This document shows, in pieces, positions 8,432 to 17,457 of a stretch of DNA of 64,000 bases. Within the stretch, counting starts at the first letter, position 1. The number at the start of each line of letters is the position of its first letter. Origin of the DNA: Actinomycetota bacterium (lineage in GTDB: Bacteria > Actinomycetota > Actinomycetes > S36-B12 > UBA10799); NCBI GenBank assembly GCA_020637055.1, contig JACJWR010000004.1, forward strand, positions 186,001-250,000. Reading direction: 5' to 3'. Under the pieces are notes generated by a model that searched no databases, was not told where the DNA came from, and saw only the letters and a list, made by a program, of their open reading frames with translations. The position numbers and the translations under genes are program-made.

Positions 8432-9283
8432 TCATGCCTCGGCCGCGGACGCCCCGTACGTCGCGAGGTGGTCGAGCAGCGCCGCGCTGACGTCGTCCAC
8501 TGCTTGCTCCGGCAGCCAGTGTCCGGCGTCGGGCAGGATCACGAACTCGTACGGCCCGGTCACGTAGTCGGCGGTGGCCAGGGCGCCGGCCTCGCCGAGG
8601 GCCGGGTCGCGTCGGCCCCAGATGTAGAGCGTCGGCACCTCGATGCGGTGCATCGGCAGCGATGGCTTCACCACGTCCCGGGGCATCGCCCGGTACCAGT
8701 TCAGCATCGCGGTGAGCGCACCCGGCTCGGCGACGTTCGCCGTGTAGCGGGCGACCGAATCGGCCGGCAGCCCCCGCATCACGGCCCGCCACATCGGCCG
8801 GGACGGCGCGAGCAGAGTTTCGGCCAGGTGCGGCACCTGGAACAGGCCCATGTACCAGGACTTCAGGCCCTGGGTGCTGCGGATCATGGCCCGCTGCATG
8901 GCCGCCGGGTGGGGGGTGGAGAGCACGGTGAGGGATCGGACTCGCGCGGGAGCGTCGGAGGCGAGCGCCCAGGCCACGGCACCACCCCAGTCGTGGCCGA
9001 CAACGTGGGCTCGGTCGATGTCCAGCGCATCGAGCAGGCCGGTGACGTCTGAGGTCAACGGACCTAGCCGGTATTCCGCCACCCCCTTCGGACGCGCGCC
9101 GGGGGAGTAGCCCCGCTGATCCGGTGCCACCGTGCGGTATCCGGCCGCATTCAGGCGTTCGGTCAGCGGGCGCCAGCAGGTCCGGTCCTGGGGGAACCCG
9201 TGCAGCAGGACGACAACTTCGCCGTCCTGCGGACCGCTGATATCCACGTCGAAGTCGAATCCATTCACCGGCACCGTCGTCAT
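8432..9283 (-). CDS. Alpha/beta hydrolase, epoxide hydrolase-like
   Basis: A 283-residue alpha/beta-hydrolase. The oxyanion region is LLHGFPQDRTCW, the nucleophile elbow GHDWGGAVAW has Asp as nucleophile, and the late His is in DAGHWLPEQ. An Asp nucleophile with HGFP and RGYSPGARP points to the epoxide hydrolase/haloalkane dehalogenase branch rather than esterases (family knowledge). The substrate is unknown. The start at 9283 is supported by TACCCT (reverse strand, 9291-9296) seven nucleotides upstream, a leaderless arrangement seen repeatedly in this window. Confidence 0.82.
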   Translation of the reverse strand: MTTVPVNGFDFDVDISGPQDGEVVVLLHGFPQDRTCWRPLTERLNAAGYRTVAPDQRGYSPGARPKGVAEYRLGPLTSDVTGLLDALDIDRAHVVGHDWGGAVAWALASDAPARVRSLTVLSTPHPAAMQRAMIRSTQGLKSWYMGLFQVPHLAETLLAPSRPMWRAVMRGLPADSVARYTANVAEPGALTAMLNWYRAMPRDVVKPSLPMHRIEVPTLYIWGRRDPALGEAGALATADYVTGPYEFVILPDAGHWLPEQAVDDVSAALLDHLATYGASAAEA

Positions 9284-9377
9284 GCCCGCCAGGGTACGCC
9301 CGCTCGGCGCCGACCGGCATGCCCACGCAGCGGTCGGCCGCAGGATCGGGACGACCCGGATGCCAGGCTAGTGACCC

Positions 9378-9764
9378 ATGACCGCTCGTGCCGCTCCCGA
9401 TTCCCCGCCGAGGCGTGGCCGGTGGCGGCCGTGGGCCTCCGTGCTGGCAACCGTGTTGATCCTCGGTCTGCTCATGGTTCCGGGTCCGTCGGTGCCCGAC
9501 GTCGGTTTCGACGGCATCGATTTCGTCGCCCACGTGGTGCTCTTCGGTGTGTGGGCGACGGCAGTGCAGTGGGAGTTCGACCCGCCGCTCAGGGTGCTGC
9601 TCGGGTGGGCCGCGGTATTCGCCTTGGGCACGGAGTTGCTGCAGACGCTGGCGATCGAGCGCACCTTCTCGGTGGCAGACATCGCGGCAGACCTCACGGG
9701 GGTACTGCTGGCAGCAGCCGGGTGGAGGCTGCTGCGTCGGACGTCACTCCAGGCTGGCGAATAG
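9378..9764 (+). CDS. VanZ-like membrane protein
   Basis: A 128-residue protein with a short Arg/Pro-rich cytoplasmic start and about four hydrophobic segments. The VanZ-family pattern includes the GIDFVAHVVLFGVWA helix and the conserved ELLQTL with RTFSVADIAADLTGVLL near the end. VanZ proteins have been linked to low-level teicoplanin resistance, but most family members have no known function. CAGGCT at 9364-9369 sits eight nucleotides before the ATG. Its 3' end overlaps the convergent LCP gene by 21 bp. Confidence 0.8.
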   Translation: MTARAAPDSPPRRGRWRPWASVLATVLILGLLMVPGPSVPDVGFDGIDFVAHVVLFGVWATAVQWEFDPPLRVLLGWAAVFALGTELLQTLAIERTFSVADIAADLTGVLLAAAGWRLLRRTSLQAGE

Positions 9765-10949
9765 CTCTCGCGCCTGGGCGGAATCCCACTTCAGCGCGGA
9801 TTGGCCATCGACATCGAAGGTGCCTTCTTCCGTCGGCACGGTGGTCGAGGTGCCCCAACCGAGCGACAGCATGCCCATCGCGATTCCGATGCGGGTGATG
9901 TCGAAGATGTTGGTGCCGCGGGAGACGGTCAGCGACTCACCGGCCGCGTAGGCAGTGGGGTAGGACCGCCACGGCAGCATCCAGGTGAGCGGGCTGAGCG
10001 CCTTCTTCCCGACCGCGGAGACGAATTCCTGTTGGCGTTCCACCCGGCCGAGATCGCCGCGCGGATCGGCGTACCGCATGCGCACGTACGCCAGGGCGGT
10101 CGGGCCGTCCATGGTCTGGCACCCGGCGACGACGTTGAGTCCGCTGAATTCGTCGTTGAAGTCCTGCACCGGGCACAGGGTGACCCCGCCGAGCGCGTCG
10201 GTGGTGTTGGCGATGCCGGCGAATCCGATCGCCACGAAGTCGGTGACCTGCAGCCCCGTCACCTGTTCGACCGTCTCGATGAGCAACTCCGGACCGCCGA
10301 GCGCGTAGGCGGCATTGATCTTGTCGTTGCCGAATCCGGGGATCGGCACCCAGGAATCTCGCGGAATCGAGACCAGCGTCGGCGTCCCGAAAGTCGGGAT
10401 GTGCAGCAGCATGATCGCGTCGGTGCGGTCGCCCTCGACTGAACCGGTGGTCAACTGCTCCTGCTGCTCGGCGGTCAGTCCCGCGCGGCTGTCGCTACCG
10501 ACGATGAGCACGTTCTTCCCGCTGGTATTCACGCTGCTCGTCGGCGGCAGGGCGTCGATTCGGTTGACCGAAAGCATGAACAGCGCGGCCAGAGAGACGA
10601 AGTAGGCGACCAGCGCCAGCACCACCCACCGAAGCCAGCGGCGCTTGCGTTTCCCCGACTTCCGACCCGGGGGCTTCTTGGCCGGGCCAGGCGGTGTGCG
10701 TCCCGGAGTGACTGGCGGCGGCACTGCCGGCGGGACTGCTGCGCGCGGGGAGTTCGGAGGTGGAGCGGGCGGGGTCGCGGCCCTGCCTGGTGCCGGGATC
10801 ACTGGGATTGGGCGCGGCTTCGACTCGGCCGGGTCATTCGCGATCACCGCGGTGGCGTCGGCGTCCTCGGGCTGCGGAAGGGCGCGTGTGCTGTCGTCGT
10901 CATCCTCGGGTCGCAAGAAGGACTCGAACTCCGGTGGCAGCGCGTTCAC
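9744..10949 (-). CDS. LytR-CpsA-Psr (LCP) family cell-wall glycopolymer ligase
   Basis: About 401 residues. It has a long Pro/Ala-rich and acidic cytoplasmic N-terminus (about 1-105), one membrane helix WVVLALVAYFVSLAALFML, then an extracellular LCP domain. LCP landmarks are LIVGSDSRAGL, GDRTDAIMLLHIP, LVSIPRDSWVPIPGFG and NDKINAAYALGGP, including the conserved Arg and Asp residues that bind polyprenyl pyrophosphate. These enzymes move teichoic-acid-like or arabinogalactan polymers from lipid carriers to peptidoglycan (family knowledge). The start is uncertain. GTG at 10949 is chosen because upstream codons look non-coding, but an ATG 40 codons earlier (11069) stays in frame. Confidence 0.88.
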   Translation of the reverse strand: MNALPPEFESFLRPEDDDDSTRALPQPEDADATAVIANDPAESKPRPIPVIPAPGRAATPPAPPPNSPRAAVPPAVPPPVTPGRTPPGPAKKPPGRKSGKRKRRWLRWVVLALVAYFVSLAALFMLSVNRIDALPPTSSVNTSGKNVLIVGSDSRAGLTAEQQEQLTTGSVEGDRTDAIMLLHIPTFGTPTLVSIPRDSWVPIPGFGNDKINAAYALGGPELLIETVEQVTGLQVTDFVAIGFAGIANTTDALGGVTLCPVQDFNDEFSGLNVVAGCQTMDGPTALAYVRMRYADPRGDLGRVERQQEFVSAVGKKALSPLTWMLPWRSYPTAYAAGESLTVSRGTNIFDITRIGIAMGMLSLGWGTSTTVPTEEGTFDVDGQSALKWDSAQARELFASLE

Positions 10950-11159
10950 CAGATCATGGTGCCCTGTCCCGCTCGATCCATACAGCCCTTTCCAGACGAA
11001 GACGGGGTATTCATCGACCGCGGGCCGGTTTCTTACCCAACTCGTGCAGGCGCCGAACGCAAGGTTCACCGATACCCAGGAGACGCGGTTGCCGTGCCGG
11101 CTGCACCCATTCGGCGTCAGGTGCTCGGGGCATCGTCGCCATCGGCGACGCAGGTGTGG

Positions 11160-11231
11160 TGCCCCCGGCAGGATTCGAACCTGCGCACATGGCTCCGGAG
11201 GCCACTGCTCTATCCCCTGAGCTACGGGGGC
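11160..11231 (-). tRNA. tRNA-Arg(CCG)
   Basis: The reverse strand folds as a 72-nt cloverleaf. The 7-bp acceptor is GCCCCCG/CGGGGGC, the D arm GCTC...GAGC, the anticodon stem GTGGC/GCCAT with loop CTCCGGA (anticodon CCG at 11198-11196), and the T arm GCAGG-TTCGAAT-CCTGC. The discriminator is A. CCA is not encoded. It reads the abundant CGG codon. It stands alone between the LCP gene and a lipoprotein gene. Confidence 0.95.
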
Positions 11232-11321
11232 GCAGGGGTGCTTATCGCAAGGATGACCCTACCAGCAGACTCGCCAACGGCAGTGGTGCGGCCGGGCTTG
11301 GATGGATGCCAGAGTTGGGGC

Positions 11322-11942
11322 ATGACCGAAGTGCTTTCCCGGCGGCGTCCGACGCGGGCGATCGCTGCCATGTTGCTCGCGTTCCCGGCGTCGCTGCTGG
11401 CGCTCGGCGGCTGCGCAACCCTGTTGACGGATGACGGAACCACTCGGATCGGGACCCTCGAACCGGGTCCGGCGACACAGGGCAGCAACTTCTTCGGCGT
11501 CTCCTTCGAACCATGCACGGGAATCGAACTGGAGGGCTACCCGCCGTTCCTCGCCAGAGCCTCCTACGACTACTACCAAGGACCATGGTGTGCCAGCCAG
11601 GGCGACACCCGCACTTACCTGTGGGCCTACGCCCGGCCGATGAGCAGTGAGCAGTCGGCGGCCTCGATCAACCAGGACGTTCTGGCCGACGCCGACCAGA
11701 TGGCGCTCGACCTCGAGGCGCAGGGCTACCAGCGGGTCTGCGGTGTCGCCGACCCTGGAGTGAGGATCGACGCCGGCTTCGAGAGCGCCGCTGAGGCGAC
11801 GCGGATACGGCTGGCCAACCGCGGTCAGGTGGCTGATCCGCCACAGGCGACGAGCACCGAACCCCCGGCCCTGCTGGTCTCGGTGTCGCCTGCGACCCGT
11901 GCCCCCAGCGTGCCGGAGGGTGCGTACGCGCCGCCCTGCTGA
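11322..11942 (+). CDS. Putative lipoprotein, function unknown
   Basis: A 206-residue protein. The N-terminus is a lipoprotein signal: basic RRRPTR, a hydrophobic run, then lipobox LGGC with Cys31. The mature part contains several Cys residues (about 4), EPCTGIELEGYPPFLAR and DYYQGPWCASQGD, suggesting disulfides and an extracytoplasmic location. The last 40 residues are Pro/Ser/Thr-rich. I do not recognise the family. CAGAGT at 11310-11315, six nucleotides before the ATG, supports this start and a leaderless mRNA. Confidence 0.72.
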   Translation: MTEVLSRRRPTRAIAAMLLAFPASLLALGGCATLLTDDGTTRIGTLEPGPATQGSNFFGVSFEPCTGIELEGYPPFLARASYDYYQGPWCASQGDTRTYLWAYARPMSSEQSAASINQDVLADADQMALDLEAQGYQRVCGVADPGVRIDAGFESAAEATRIRLANRGQVADPPQATSTEPPALLVSVSPATRAPSVPEGAYAPPC

Positions 11943-11971
11943 GCCATCTGCGACCTCAGTAGGCTGGGCGC

Positions 11972-13639
11972 ATGACTCCTGAGGCCCTTGCAGCAGTGAT
12001 CCGCGACGCCGTGGTCGCGGCGGTCGCCTCCGGGCAACTGCCGCTCGGGGCCGATGCAGTGCCCGACGACATCGTGGTCGAACGGCCGCGCAACCCGGAC
12101 CACGGGGACTATGCGACGAACGTGGCCATGCGACTCGCGAAGCCGGCCGGTATGGCGCCTCGAGCGCTGGCCGAGGTCTTGGCCGCCGGGATCGAGGCCG
12201 CCCCAGGGGTTGCGAGCGCGACGGTCGCCGGCCCGGGTTTCATCAACATCACCCTCGAGGCGGCGGCGGCCGGGCAGATCGCGGCCGAGGTGATCGCGGC
12301 CGGCGCGGATTTTGGTCGCTCCGATTCGCTCGCCGGGGTGAAGGTGAATGTGGAGTACATCTCGGCGAACCCGACCGGTCCGCTGCATCTGGGGCACACC
12401 CGATGGGCCGCCGTCGGAGACGCGTTGGCCAGGGTGCTCAGCGCTGCCGGGGCCGAGGTCACCCGCGAGTTCTACATCAACGACCGCGGTGTCCAGATGG
12501 ACCGATTCGGCGAATCCCTGCTGGCGGCGGCCAAGGGGCGGCCAGCTCCGACGGACGGCTACCACGGCGGCTACATCGTTGAACTCGCCGCGGAGATAGT
12601 CCGGGATCGGCCGGAACTGCTCGAACTGCCGGAGCCGGAGGCGATGGTGGAGTTCCGGGAGGAGGGCTACCAACGGCAGCGGGCCCAGCAGGAGGCGGTC
12701 CTGGAGGTCTTCCGCACCCACTTCGACGTCTGGTATTCGGAGCGCCACCTTCACGAGAGCGGTGCCGTCGAACGAGGACTGGCCACCCTTGAGGCGCAGG
12801 GACATCTGTACCGGGCCGACGACGCATTGTGGTTGCGCACCACCGACTTCGGAGACGACAAGGACCGGGTGCTGATCAAGGGCGACGGCGAATTGACCTA
12901 CTTCTCTTCGGACAGCGCCTACTACGTCGACAAGAGATCCCGCGGCTTCGACATCAACATCTACCTGCTCGGTGCCGACCACCACGGCTACGTGGGCCGG
13001 CTCAAGGCCCTCGCGGCCTGCGCCGGCGACGACCCGGACTACAACATCGAGGTACTCATCGGTCAACTCGTGAAGATCTATCGCGGCGGTGAGGAGGTGC
13101 GCCTGTCCAAGCGGGCCGGCGAGATCGTCACACTGGAGGATCTCGTCGACGAGGTGGGTGTGGACGCGGCCCGGTATTCGCTCATCCGGTATCCGGCCGA
13201 CTCGCCGCTGACGCTGGACTTGGACTTGCTGCTCAAGCGCAGCAACGACAACCCCGTCTTCTATGTGCAGTACGCCCACGCGCGCATCTCGTCGGTGCTC
13301 CGTCACGCGGCCGACCTCGGCATCGACTGGTCGAATGCCGAATTCGACGCCGGCCTGCTGCAGCACCCGCGTGAGGGCGATCTACTGGGAGTGATCGCGG
13401 AGTTGCCCGGCACGGTGGCCTCGGCGGCTGAACTGCGCGAGCCCCACCGGGTCGCCCGCTACCTGGAGGAACTGGCCACCGCCTACCACAAGTTCTACGA
13501 CTCCTGCCGGGTGCTGCCGCGGGCTGACGAGGAACTCACGGACACCAACATCGCGCGCCTCTGGCTCTGCGCCGCCGCCCGGCAGACGCTGGCGAACGGA
13601 CTCGACTTGTTGGGCGTCGACGCTCCGGAGCGGATGTGA
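11972..13639 (+). CDS. argS: Arginyl-tRNA synthetase
   Basis: A 555-residue class I synthetase, normal length. It shows the N-terminal Add-1 domain, ISANPTGPLHLGHTR with the HIGH-type signature HLGH, GADHHGYVGRL, and RLSKRAG in the KMSKS position. The C-terminal DALR anticodon-binding domain includes YVQYAHARISSVLRH. TAGGCT at 11960-11965, six nucleotides before the ATG, looks like a -10 box for a leaderless transcript. argS followed by lysA, hom, thrC and thrB is the standard actinobacterial order. The lysA GTG overlaps the argS stop. Confidence 0.97.
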   Translation: MTPEALAAVIRDAVVAAVASGQLPLGADAVPDDIVVERPRNPDHGDYATNVAMRLAKPAGMAPRALAEVLAAGIEAAPGVASATVAGPGFINITLEAAAAGQIAAEVIAAGADFGRSDSLAGVKVNVEYISANPTGPLHLGHTRWAAVGDALARVLSAAGAEVTREFYINDRGVQMDRFGESLLAAAKGRPAPTDGYHGGYIVELAAEIVRDRPELLELPEPEAMVEFREEGYQRQRAQQEAVLEVFRTHFDVWYSERHLHESGAVERGLATLEAQGHLYRADDALWLRTTDFGDDKDRVLIKGDGELTYFSSDSAYYVDKRSRGFDINIYLLGADHHGYVGRLKALAACAGDDPDYNIEVLIGQLVKIYRGGEEVRLSKRAGEIVTLEDLVDEVGVDAARYSLIRYPADSPLTLDLDLLLKRSNDNPVFYVQYAHARISSVLRHAADLGIDWSNAEFDAGLLQHPREGDLLGVIAELPGTVASAAELREPHRVARYLEELATAYHKFYDSCRVLPRADEELTDTNIARLWLCAAARQTLANGLDLLGVDAPERM

Positions 13640-15057
13640 GCCGGGCGCACCCGGCCGGGCCGCTGCACGGCGACCTGGTCACCACCAGCGAGGTGTCGGC
13701 TCCGCCGAACACCGCCGTCAGCGCCGAACTCGACCCCCTCACCTGGTCGGCGAACGTGGCCCGCGGCGAGTCCGGTCAGGTGACCGTCGCCGGCATCCCG
13801 GTGGGTGAGCTGTCTGACGACTACGGCACCCCGCTGTTCGTGCTCGACGAGGCGGATCTGCGGTCCCGAGCGCGCAAGTACGTCGAAGCGTTCCGCGGCT
13901 CCGCTGCCGAGGTGGACGTCTACTACGCCTCCAAAGCGTTCCTGAGTTCCACCGTGGCCCGTTGGGTGACTGCGGAGGGCATGCGCCTCGACGTCTGCAC
14001 CGGCGGTGAACTCGCGCTCGCGTTGCGCAGCGGCGTTCCCGGGGAGCAACTGCTGTTCCACGGCAATAACAAGTCGGCCGCCGAACTCGACGCCAGCCTC
14101 GCCGCGGGGGTCTCCCGCATCGTCGTGGACTCGTTCGACGAGATAGAGATGCTCGCCCGGATCGCCCGCGAGCGTCAGGTGGTGGCGCCGGTGCTGGTGC
14201 GGGTCACGCTGGGGGTGGAGGCGCATACCCACGAGTTCATCGCCACCGCCCACGAGGATCAGAAGTTCGGATTCTCGCTCGCCTCCGGGCGGGCCCTGCA
14301 GGCCGTCGAGCGGGTGCTGGCCGAGGAGCACCTCGAACTGGTGGGGATCCACAGCCACATCGGGTCGCAGATCTTCGTCGCTTCCGGCTTCGAGGTGGCT
14401 GCGGGCCGCGCCGCATCGTTCCTGGCGAAGATCCGCGACGAATATTCGGTGGTGATCGGTGAACTCAACCTCGGCGGGGGTTTGGGAATCCGGTACACCG
14501 CCGACGATGCCCCGATCGACATCGGCGAGATGGCCCCGCACCTGGTGGAGCTTGTGGCTTCCGAGTGCGCCCGGCGAGGGTTCCCGATGCCTCGGCTGGC
14601 ATTCGAACCGGGTCGTGCGATCGTCGGACCGTCGACCTTGACGCTCTATCGGGTCGGAACCGTCAAACGACGCAGCCTGGAGGGTGGCGGATCACGGGTG
14701 TACGTCAGCGTCGACGGCGGAATGAGCGACAACATCCGCACCGCGTTGTACGACGCCGACTACACCGTGACGCTGGCCAACCGGGTGTCGGATGCGGCTG
14801 CGGTGCGGGCGCGGGTGGTCGGCAAGCATTGTGAGAGCGGCGACATCGTGGTTCGCAACGCGTGGTTGCCGGCCGACATCGCCCCGGGCGATCTGCTCGC
14901 GGTGGCCGCGACGGGAGCCTACAACCGTTCCATGGCCAGCAACTACAACCTCGTCACCAGACCTGCCGTCGTGAGCGTGGCGGACGGCCGGAGCGCCGTG
15001 GTGCTGCGGCGCGAAACTCTGGACGACCTCTTCGCAACCGACCCAGGATTGGCGTGA
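13636..15057 (+). CDS. lysA: Diaminopimelate decarboxylase
   Basis: A 473-residue fold type III PLP enzyme catalysing the last step of lysine synthesis (meso-DAP to lysine). The PLP lysine lies in DVYYASKAFLSS. Other landmarks are GIHSHIGSQIF, the glycine loop LNLGGGLGIRY, FEPGRAIVGPS, and the late CESGDI with AYNRSMASNYN. The GTG start at 13636 overlaps the argS stop (GTGA). The first 45 residues are an extra leader seen in actinobacterial LysA proteins; a start a few codons later cannot be excluded. It is followed after 7 nt by hom. Confidence 0.96.
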   Translation: MSRAHPAGPLHGDLVTTSEVSAPPNTAVSAELDPLTWSANVARGESGQVTVAGIPVGELSDDYGTPLFVLDEADLRSRARKYVEAFRGSAAEVDVYYASKAFLSSTVARWVTAEGMRLDVCTGGELALALRSGVPGEQLLFHGNNKSAAELDASLAAGVSRIVVDSFDEIEMLARIARERQVVAPVLVRVTLGVEAHTHEFIATAHEDQKFGFSLASGRALQAVERVLAEEHLELVGIHSHIGSQIFVASGFEVAAGRAASFLAKIRDEYSVVIGELNLGGGLGIRYTADDAPIDIGEMAPHLVELVASECARRGFPMPRLAFEPGRAIVGPSTLTLYRVGTVKRRSLEGGGSRVYVSVDGGMSDNIRTALYDADYTVTLANRVSDAAAVRARVVGKHCESGDIVVRNAWLPADIAPGDLLAVAATGAYNRSMASNYNLVTRPAVVSVADGRSAVVLRRETLDDLFATDPGLA

Positions 15058-15064
15058 GAACCTG

Positions 15065-16396
15065 ATGACCGTGACCGATTCACTCAAAGTCGCCATGCTC
15101 GGAGGCGGCGTCGTCGGCTCCCAGGTGGCGCGGTTGATGGCTGAGAACGCCGACGACCTCGCAGCCCGCGCCGGTGCCCGCCTGGAACTGGTCGGAGTCG
15201 CCGTCCGCGACGCCTCCCGCCCGCGGGACGGCATCGACGGTGCGCTGCTCACGGATGATCCGGCAGCCCTGGTGGCACGCGACGATGTGGATATCGTCAT
15301 CGAGGTCATGGGCGGGCTGGAGCCGACCGCAGACCTCCTGCTCGCCGCTATGTCGCACGGGTCGAGTGTGGTGTCGGCGAACAAGGCGCTGATCGCGACC
15401 GAGGGTCCGATGCTGCACGCCGCGGCCGAGAACAACTCCGTGGATCTCTACTACGAGGCTGCGGTCGCCGGCGCGATCCCGCTGCTGCGACCGTTGCGTG
15501 AGAGCCTGGTCGGGGACCGCGTGCGGCGGGTGCTGGGCATCGTCAACGGCACCACCAACTACATCCTCACGAAGATGGACGAGGAGGGGGCCGCCTACGA
15601 CGACGTACTGGCCGAGGCGCAACGTCTGGGATACGCCGAAGCGGATCCGACCGCCGATGTGGAGGGCCTCGATGCGGCCGCGAAAGCCGCTATTCTCGCC
15701 GGTCTGGCTTTCCACTCGTCGGTTTCCCTCGACCAGGTGTCCTGTGAAGGTATTTCCCGGCTCAGCCAGGACGACATCGCGGCCGCCCGTGAAGCCGGAT
15801 TCGTGGTCAAACTGCTCGCAGTGGCCGAACTTGTCGGCGACGCCGACGGCGAAGGCCCCGAGGCGGGAATCGTGGTTCGGGTACACCCGGCGATGGTGCC
15901 GAGGTCCCATCCGCTGGCGAGTGTGCGTGACGCCTACAACGCCGTATTCGTTGAGGCCGAGGCGGCGGGTCAGGTGATGTTCTACGGTCGCGGTGCCGGT
16001 GGCGAACCCACCGCCAGCGCCATTCTGGGTGATGTGGTGGCAGTGGCCCGCAACCGACTGGCGGGCCGTCCCGGCCCCGGCCGATCGGACTACGCCGGCC
16101 TGACGGTGCTTCCGCTGGGCCGCGCGACCACCAGGTATGCCGTCAGCCTCGTGGTGCACGACCGTCCCGGAGCGTTGGCAGCGGTGGCCCAGGTGTTCGC
16201 CGACGGCGGCGTCTCGCTGCAGAGTGTGCGCCAGGAAGGCGGACTCGAAGAGGGCGTGCCCGATGCTGGCCTGGTGGTGCGCACCCACCTGGCCAACGAG
16301 GCCGACCTGCGGGCCGTGGTCGAGCGACTGCGTGCCCTCGACGAGGTCAAGGAGATCGCCGGTGTGATCCGAGTCGAGGGAGGCCCGGACCTATGA
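15065..16396 (+). CDS. hom: Homoserine dehydrogenase
   Basis: A 443-residue NAD(P)-dependent enzyme reducing aspartate semialdehyde to homoserine. The Rossmann motif LGGGVVGSQVA is at the N-terminus. Catalytic-domain signatures include SANKALIA, YYEAAVAGAIPLL, NGTTNYILTKM and EADPTADVEGLDAA. The C-terminus (about 355-443) is an ACT domain (AVSLVVHDRPGALAAVA), the threonine feedback site of Gram-positive Hom proteins. The ATG follows lysA by 7 nt and the gene overlaps thrC by ATGA, so it is part of one operon. Confidence 0.97.
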   Translation: MTVTDSLKVAMLGGGVVGSQVARLMAENADDLAARAGARLELVGVAVRDASRPRDGIDGALLTDDPAALVARDDVDIVIEVMGGLEPTADLLLAAMSHGSSVVSANKALIATEGPMLHAAAENNSVDLYYEAAVAGAIPLLRPLRESLVGDRVRRVLGIVNGTTNYILTKMDEEGAAYDDVLAEAQRLGYAEADPTADVEGLDAAAKAAILAGLAFHSSVSLDQVSCEGISRLSQDDIAAAREAGFVVKLLAVAELVGDADGEGPEAGIVVRVHPAMVPRSHPLASVRDAYNAVFVEAEAAGQVMFYGRGAGGEPTASAILGDVVAVARNRLAGRPGPGRSDYAGLTVLPLGRATTRYAVSLVVHDRPGALAAVAQVFADGGVSLQSVRQEGGLEEGVPDAGLVVRTHLANEADLRAVVERLRALDEVKEIAGVIRVEGGPDL

Positions 16397-17457
16397 CCGG
16401 CGCGCACGTCTGGCGGGGTGTGATCGAGGAATACCGAGAGCGGTTGCCGGTGACCTCTGCAACGCCGGTGGTGACGCTGCGGGAAGGCGGGACCCCGCTG
16501 GTGGCGGCCCAGGAGGTGTCGGCCCTCACCGGGTGCGAGGTCTACCTCAAAGTTGAGGGGGTCAATCCGACCGGATCGTTCAAGGACCGTGGCATGACCA
16601 TGGCGATCTCCAAGGCGGCCGAGTCCGGTTCCAAGGCGGTGATCTGCGCCTCCACCGGCAACACCTCGGCGAGTGCGGCCGCCTATGCGGTGCGGGCCGG
16701 CATGGTCTGCGCGGTGTTGGTCCCAGCGGGCAAGATCGCCATGGGCAAATTGGCCCAGGCGCTGGTCCACGGGGCGGTGCTGCTGCAGGTCGACGGCAAT
16801 TTCGACGACTGCCTGGTGTTGGCTCGCGACCTTTCCGAGCACTATCCGGTGTCGTTGGTCAATTCCGTGAACCCGGTACGGATCGAAGGTCAGAAGACCG
16901 CCAGTTTCGAGATCGTCGACCAACTCGGGGATGCCCCCGACATCCACTGCCTGCCGGTGGGGAACGCGGGCAACATCACCGCGTACTGGAAGGGCTACGT
17001 GGAGTACGCCCGTGATGGCGAGGCTCGTCAGCGACCGCGGATGTGGGGCTTCCAGGCCGCCGGGGCGGCGCCGATCGTGCGCGGCGAACCGGTGGCCAAA
17101 CCGCAGACCATCGCCACGGCGATTCGGATCGGCAAGCCCGCCTCCTGGCGGCAGGCCGAAGAGGCGCGTGACACCTCGGGTGGCCTGATCGACATGGTCA
17201 CCGACCGTGACATCCTGGCGGCATACCACCTGTTGGCGGCCAAGGAGGGCGTCTTCGTCGAGCCGGCGTCGGCAGCCTCCGTGGCAGGCCTGCTCAAGAG
17301 CCACGAGGCCGGACTGCTCGATCCGGGTCAACGGATCGTCTGCACCGTGACCGGCAACGGCCTCAAAGACCCGGAATGGGCATTGGCCTCGGCGCCGGCG
17401 CCCACCAAAATCGACGCCGACGTCGACGTGGCCGCCTTGGCATTGGGCCTGCGGTGA
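16393..17457 (+). CDS. thrC: Threonine synthase
   Basis: A 354-residue fold type II PLP enzyme converting O-phosphohomoserine to threonine. The PLP lysine is in NPTGSFKDRGMTMAI near residue 62. ASTGNTSASAAAY and LPVGNAGNITAYW (phosphate-binding glycine loop) follow, and VCTVTGNGLKDP marks the C-terminus. The size matches the short actinobacterial ThrC. It overlaps both neighbours by 4 nt (hom upstream, thrB downstream), so translation is coupled. Confidence 0.96.
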   Translation: MTGAHVWRGVIEEYRERLPVTSATPVVTLREGGTPLVAAQEVSALTGCEVYLKVEGVNPTGSFKDRGMTMAISKAAESGSKAVICASTGNTSASAAAYAVRAGMVCAVLVPAGKIAMGKLAQALVHGAVLLQVDGNFDDCLVLARDLSEHYPVSLVNSVNPVRIEGQKTASFEIVDQLGDAPDIHCLPVGNAGNITAYWKGYVEYARDGEARQRPRMWGFQAAGAAPIVRGEPVAKPQTIATAIRIGKPASWRQAEEARDTSGGLIDMVTDRDILAAYHLLAAKEGVFVEPASAASVAGLLKSHEAGLLDPGQRIVCTVTGNGLKDPEWALASAPAPTKIDADVDVAALALGLR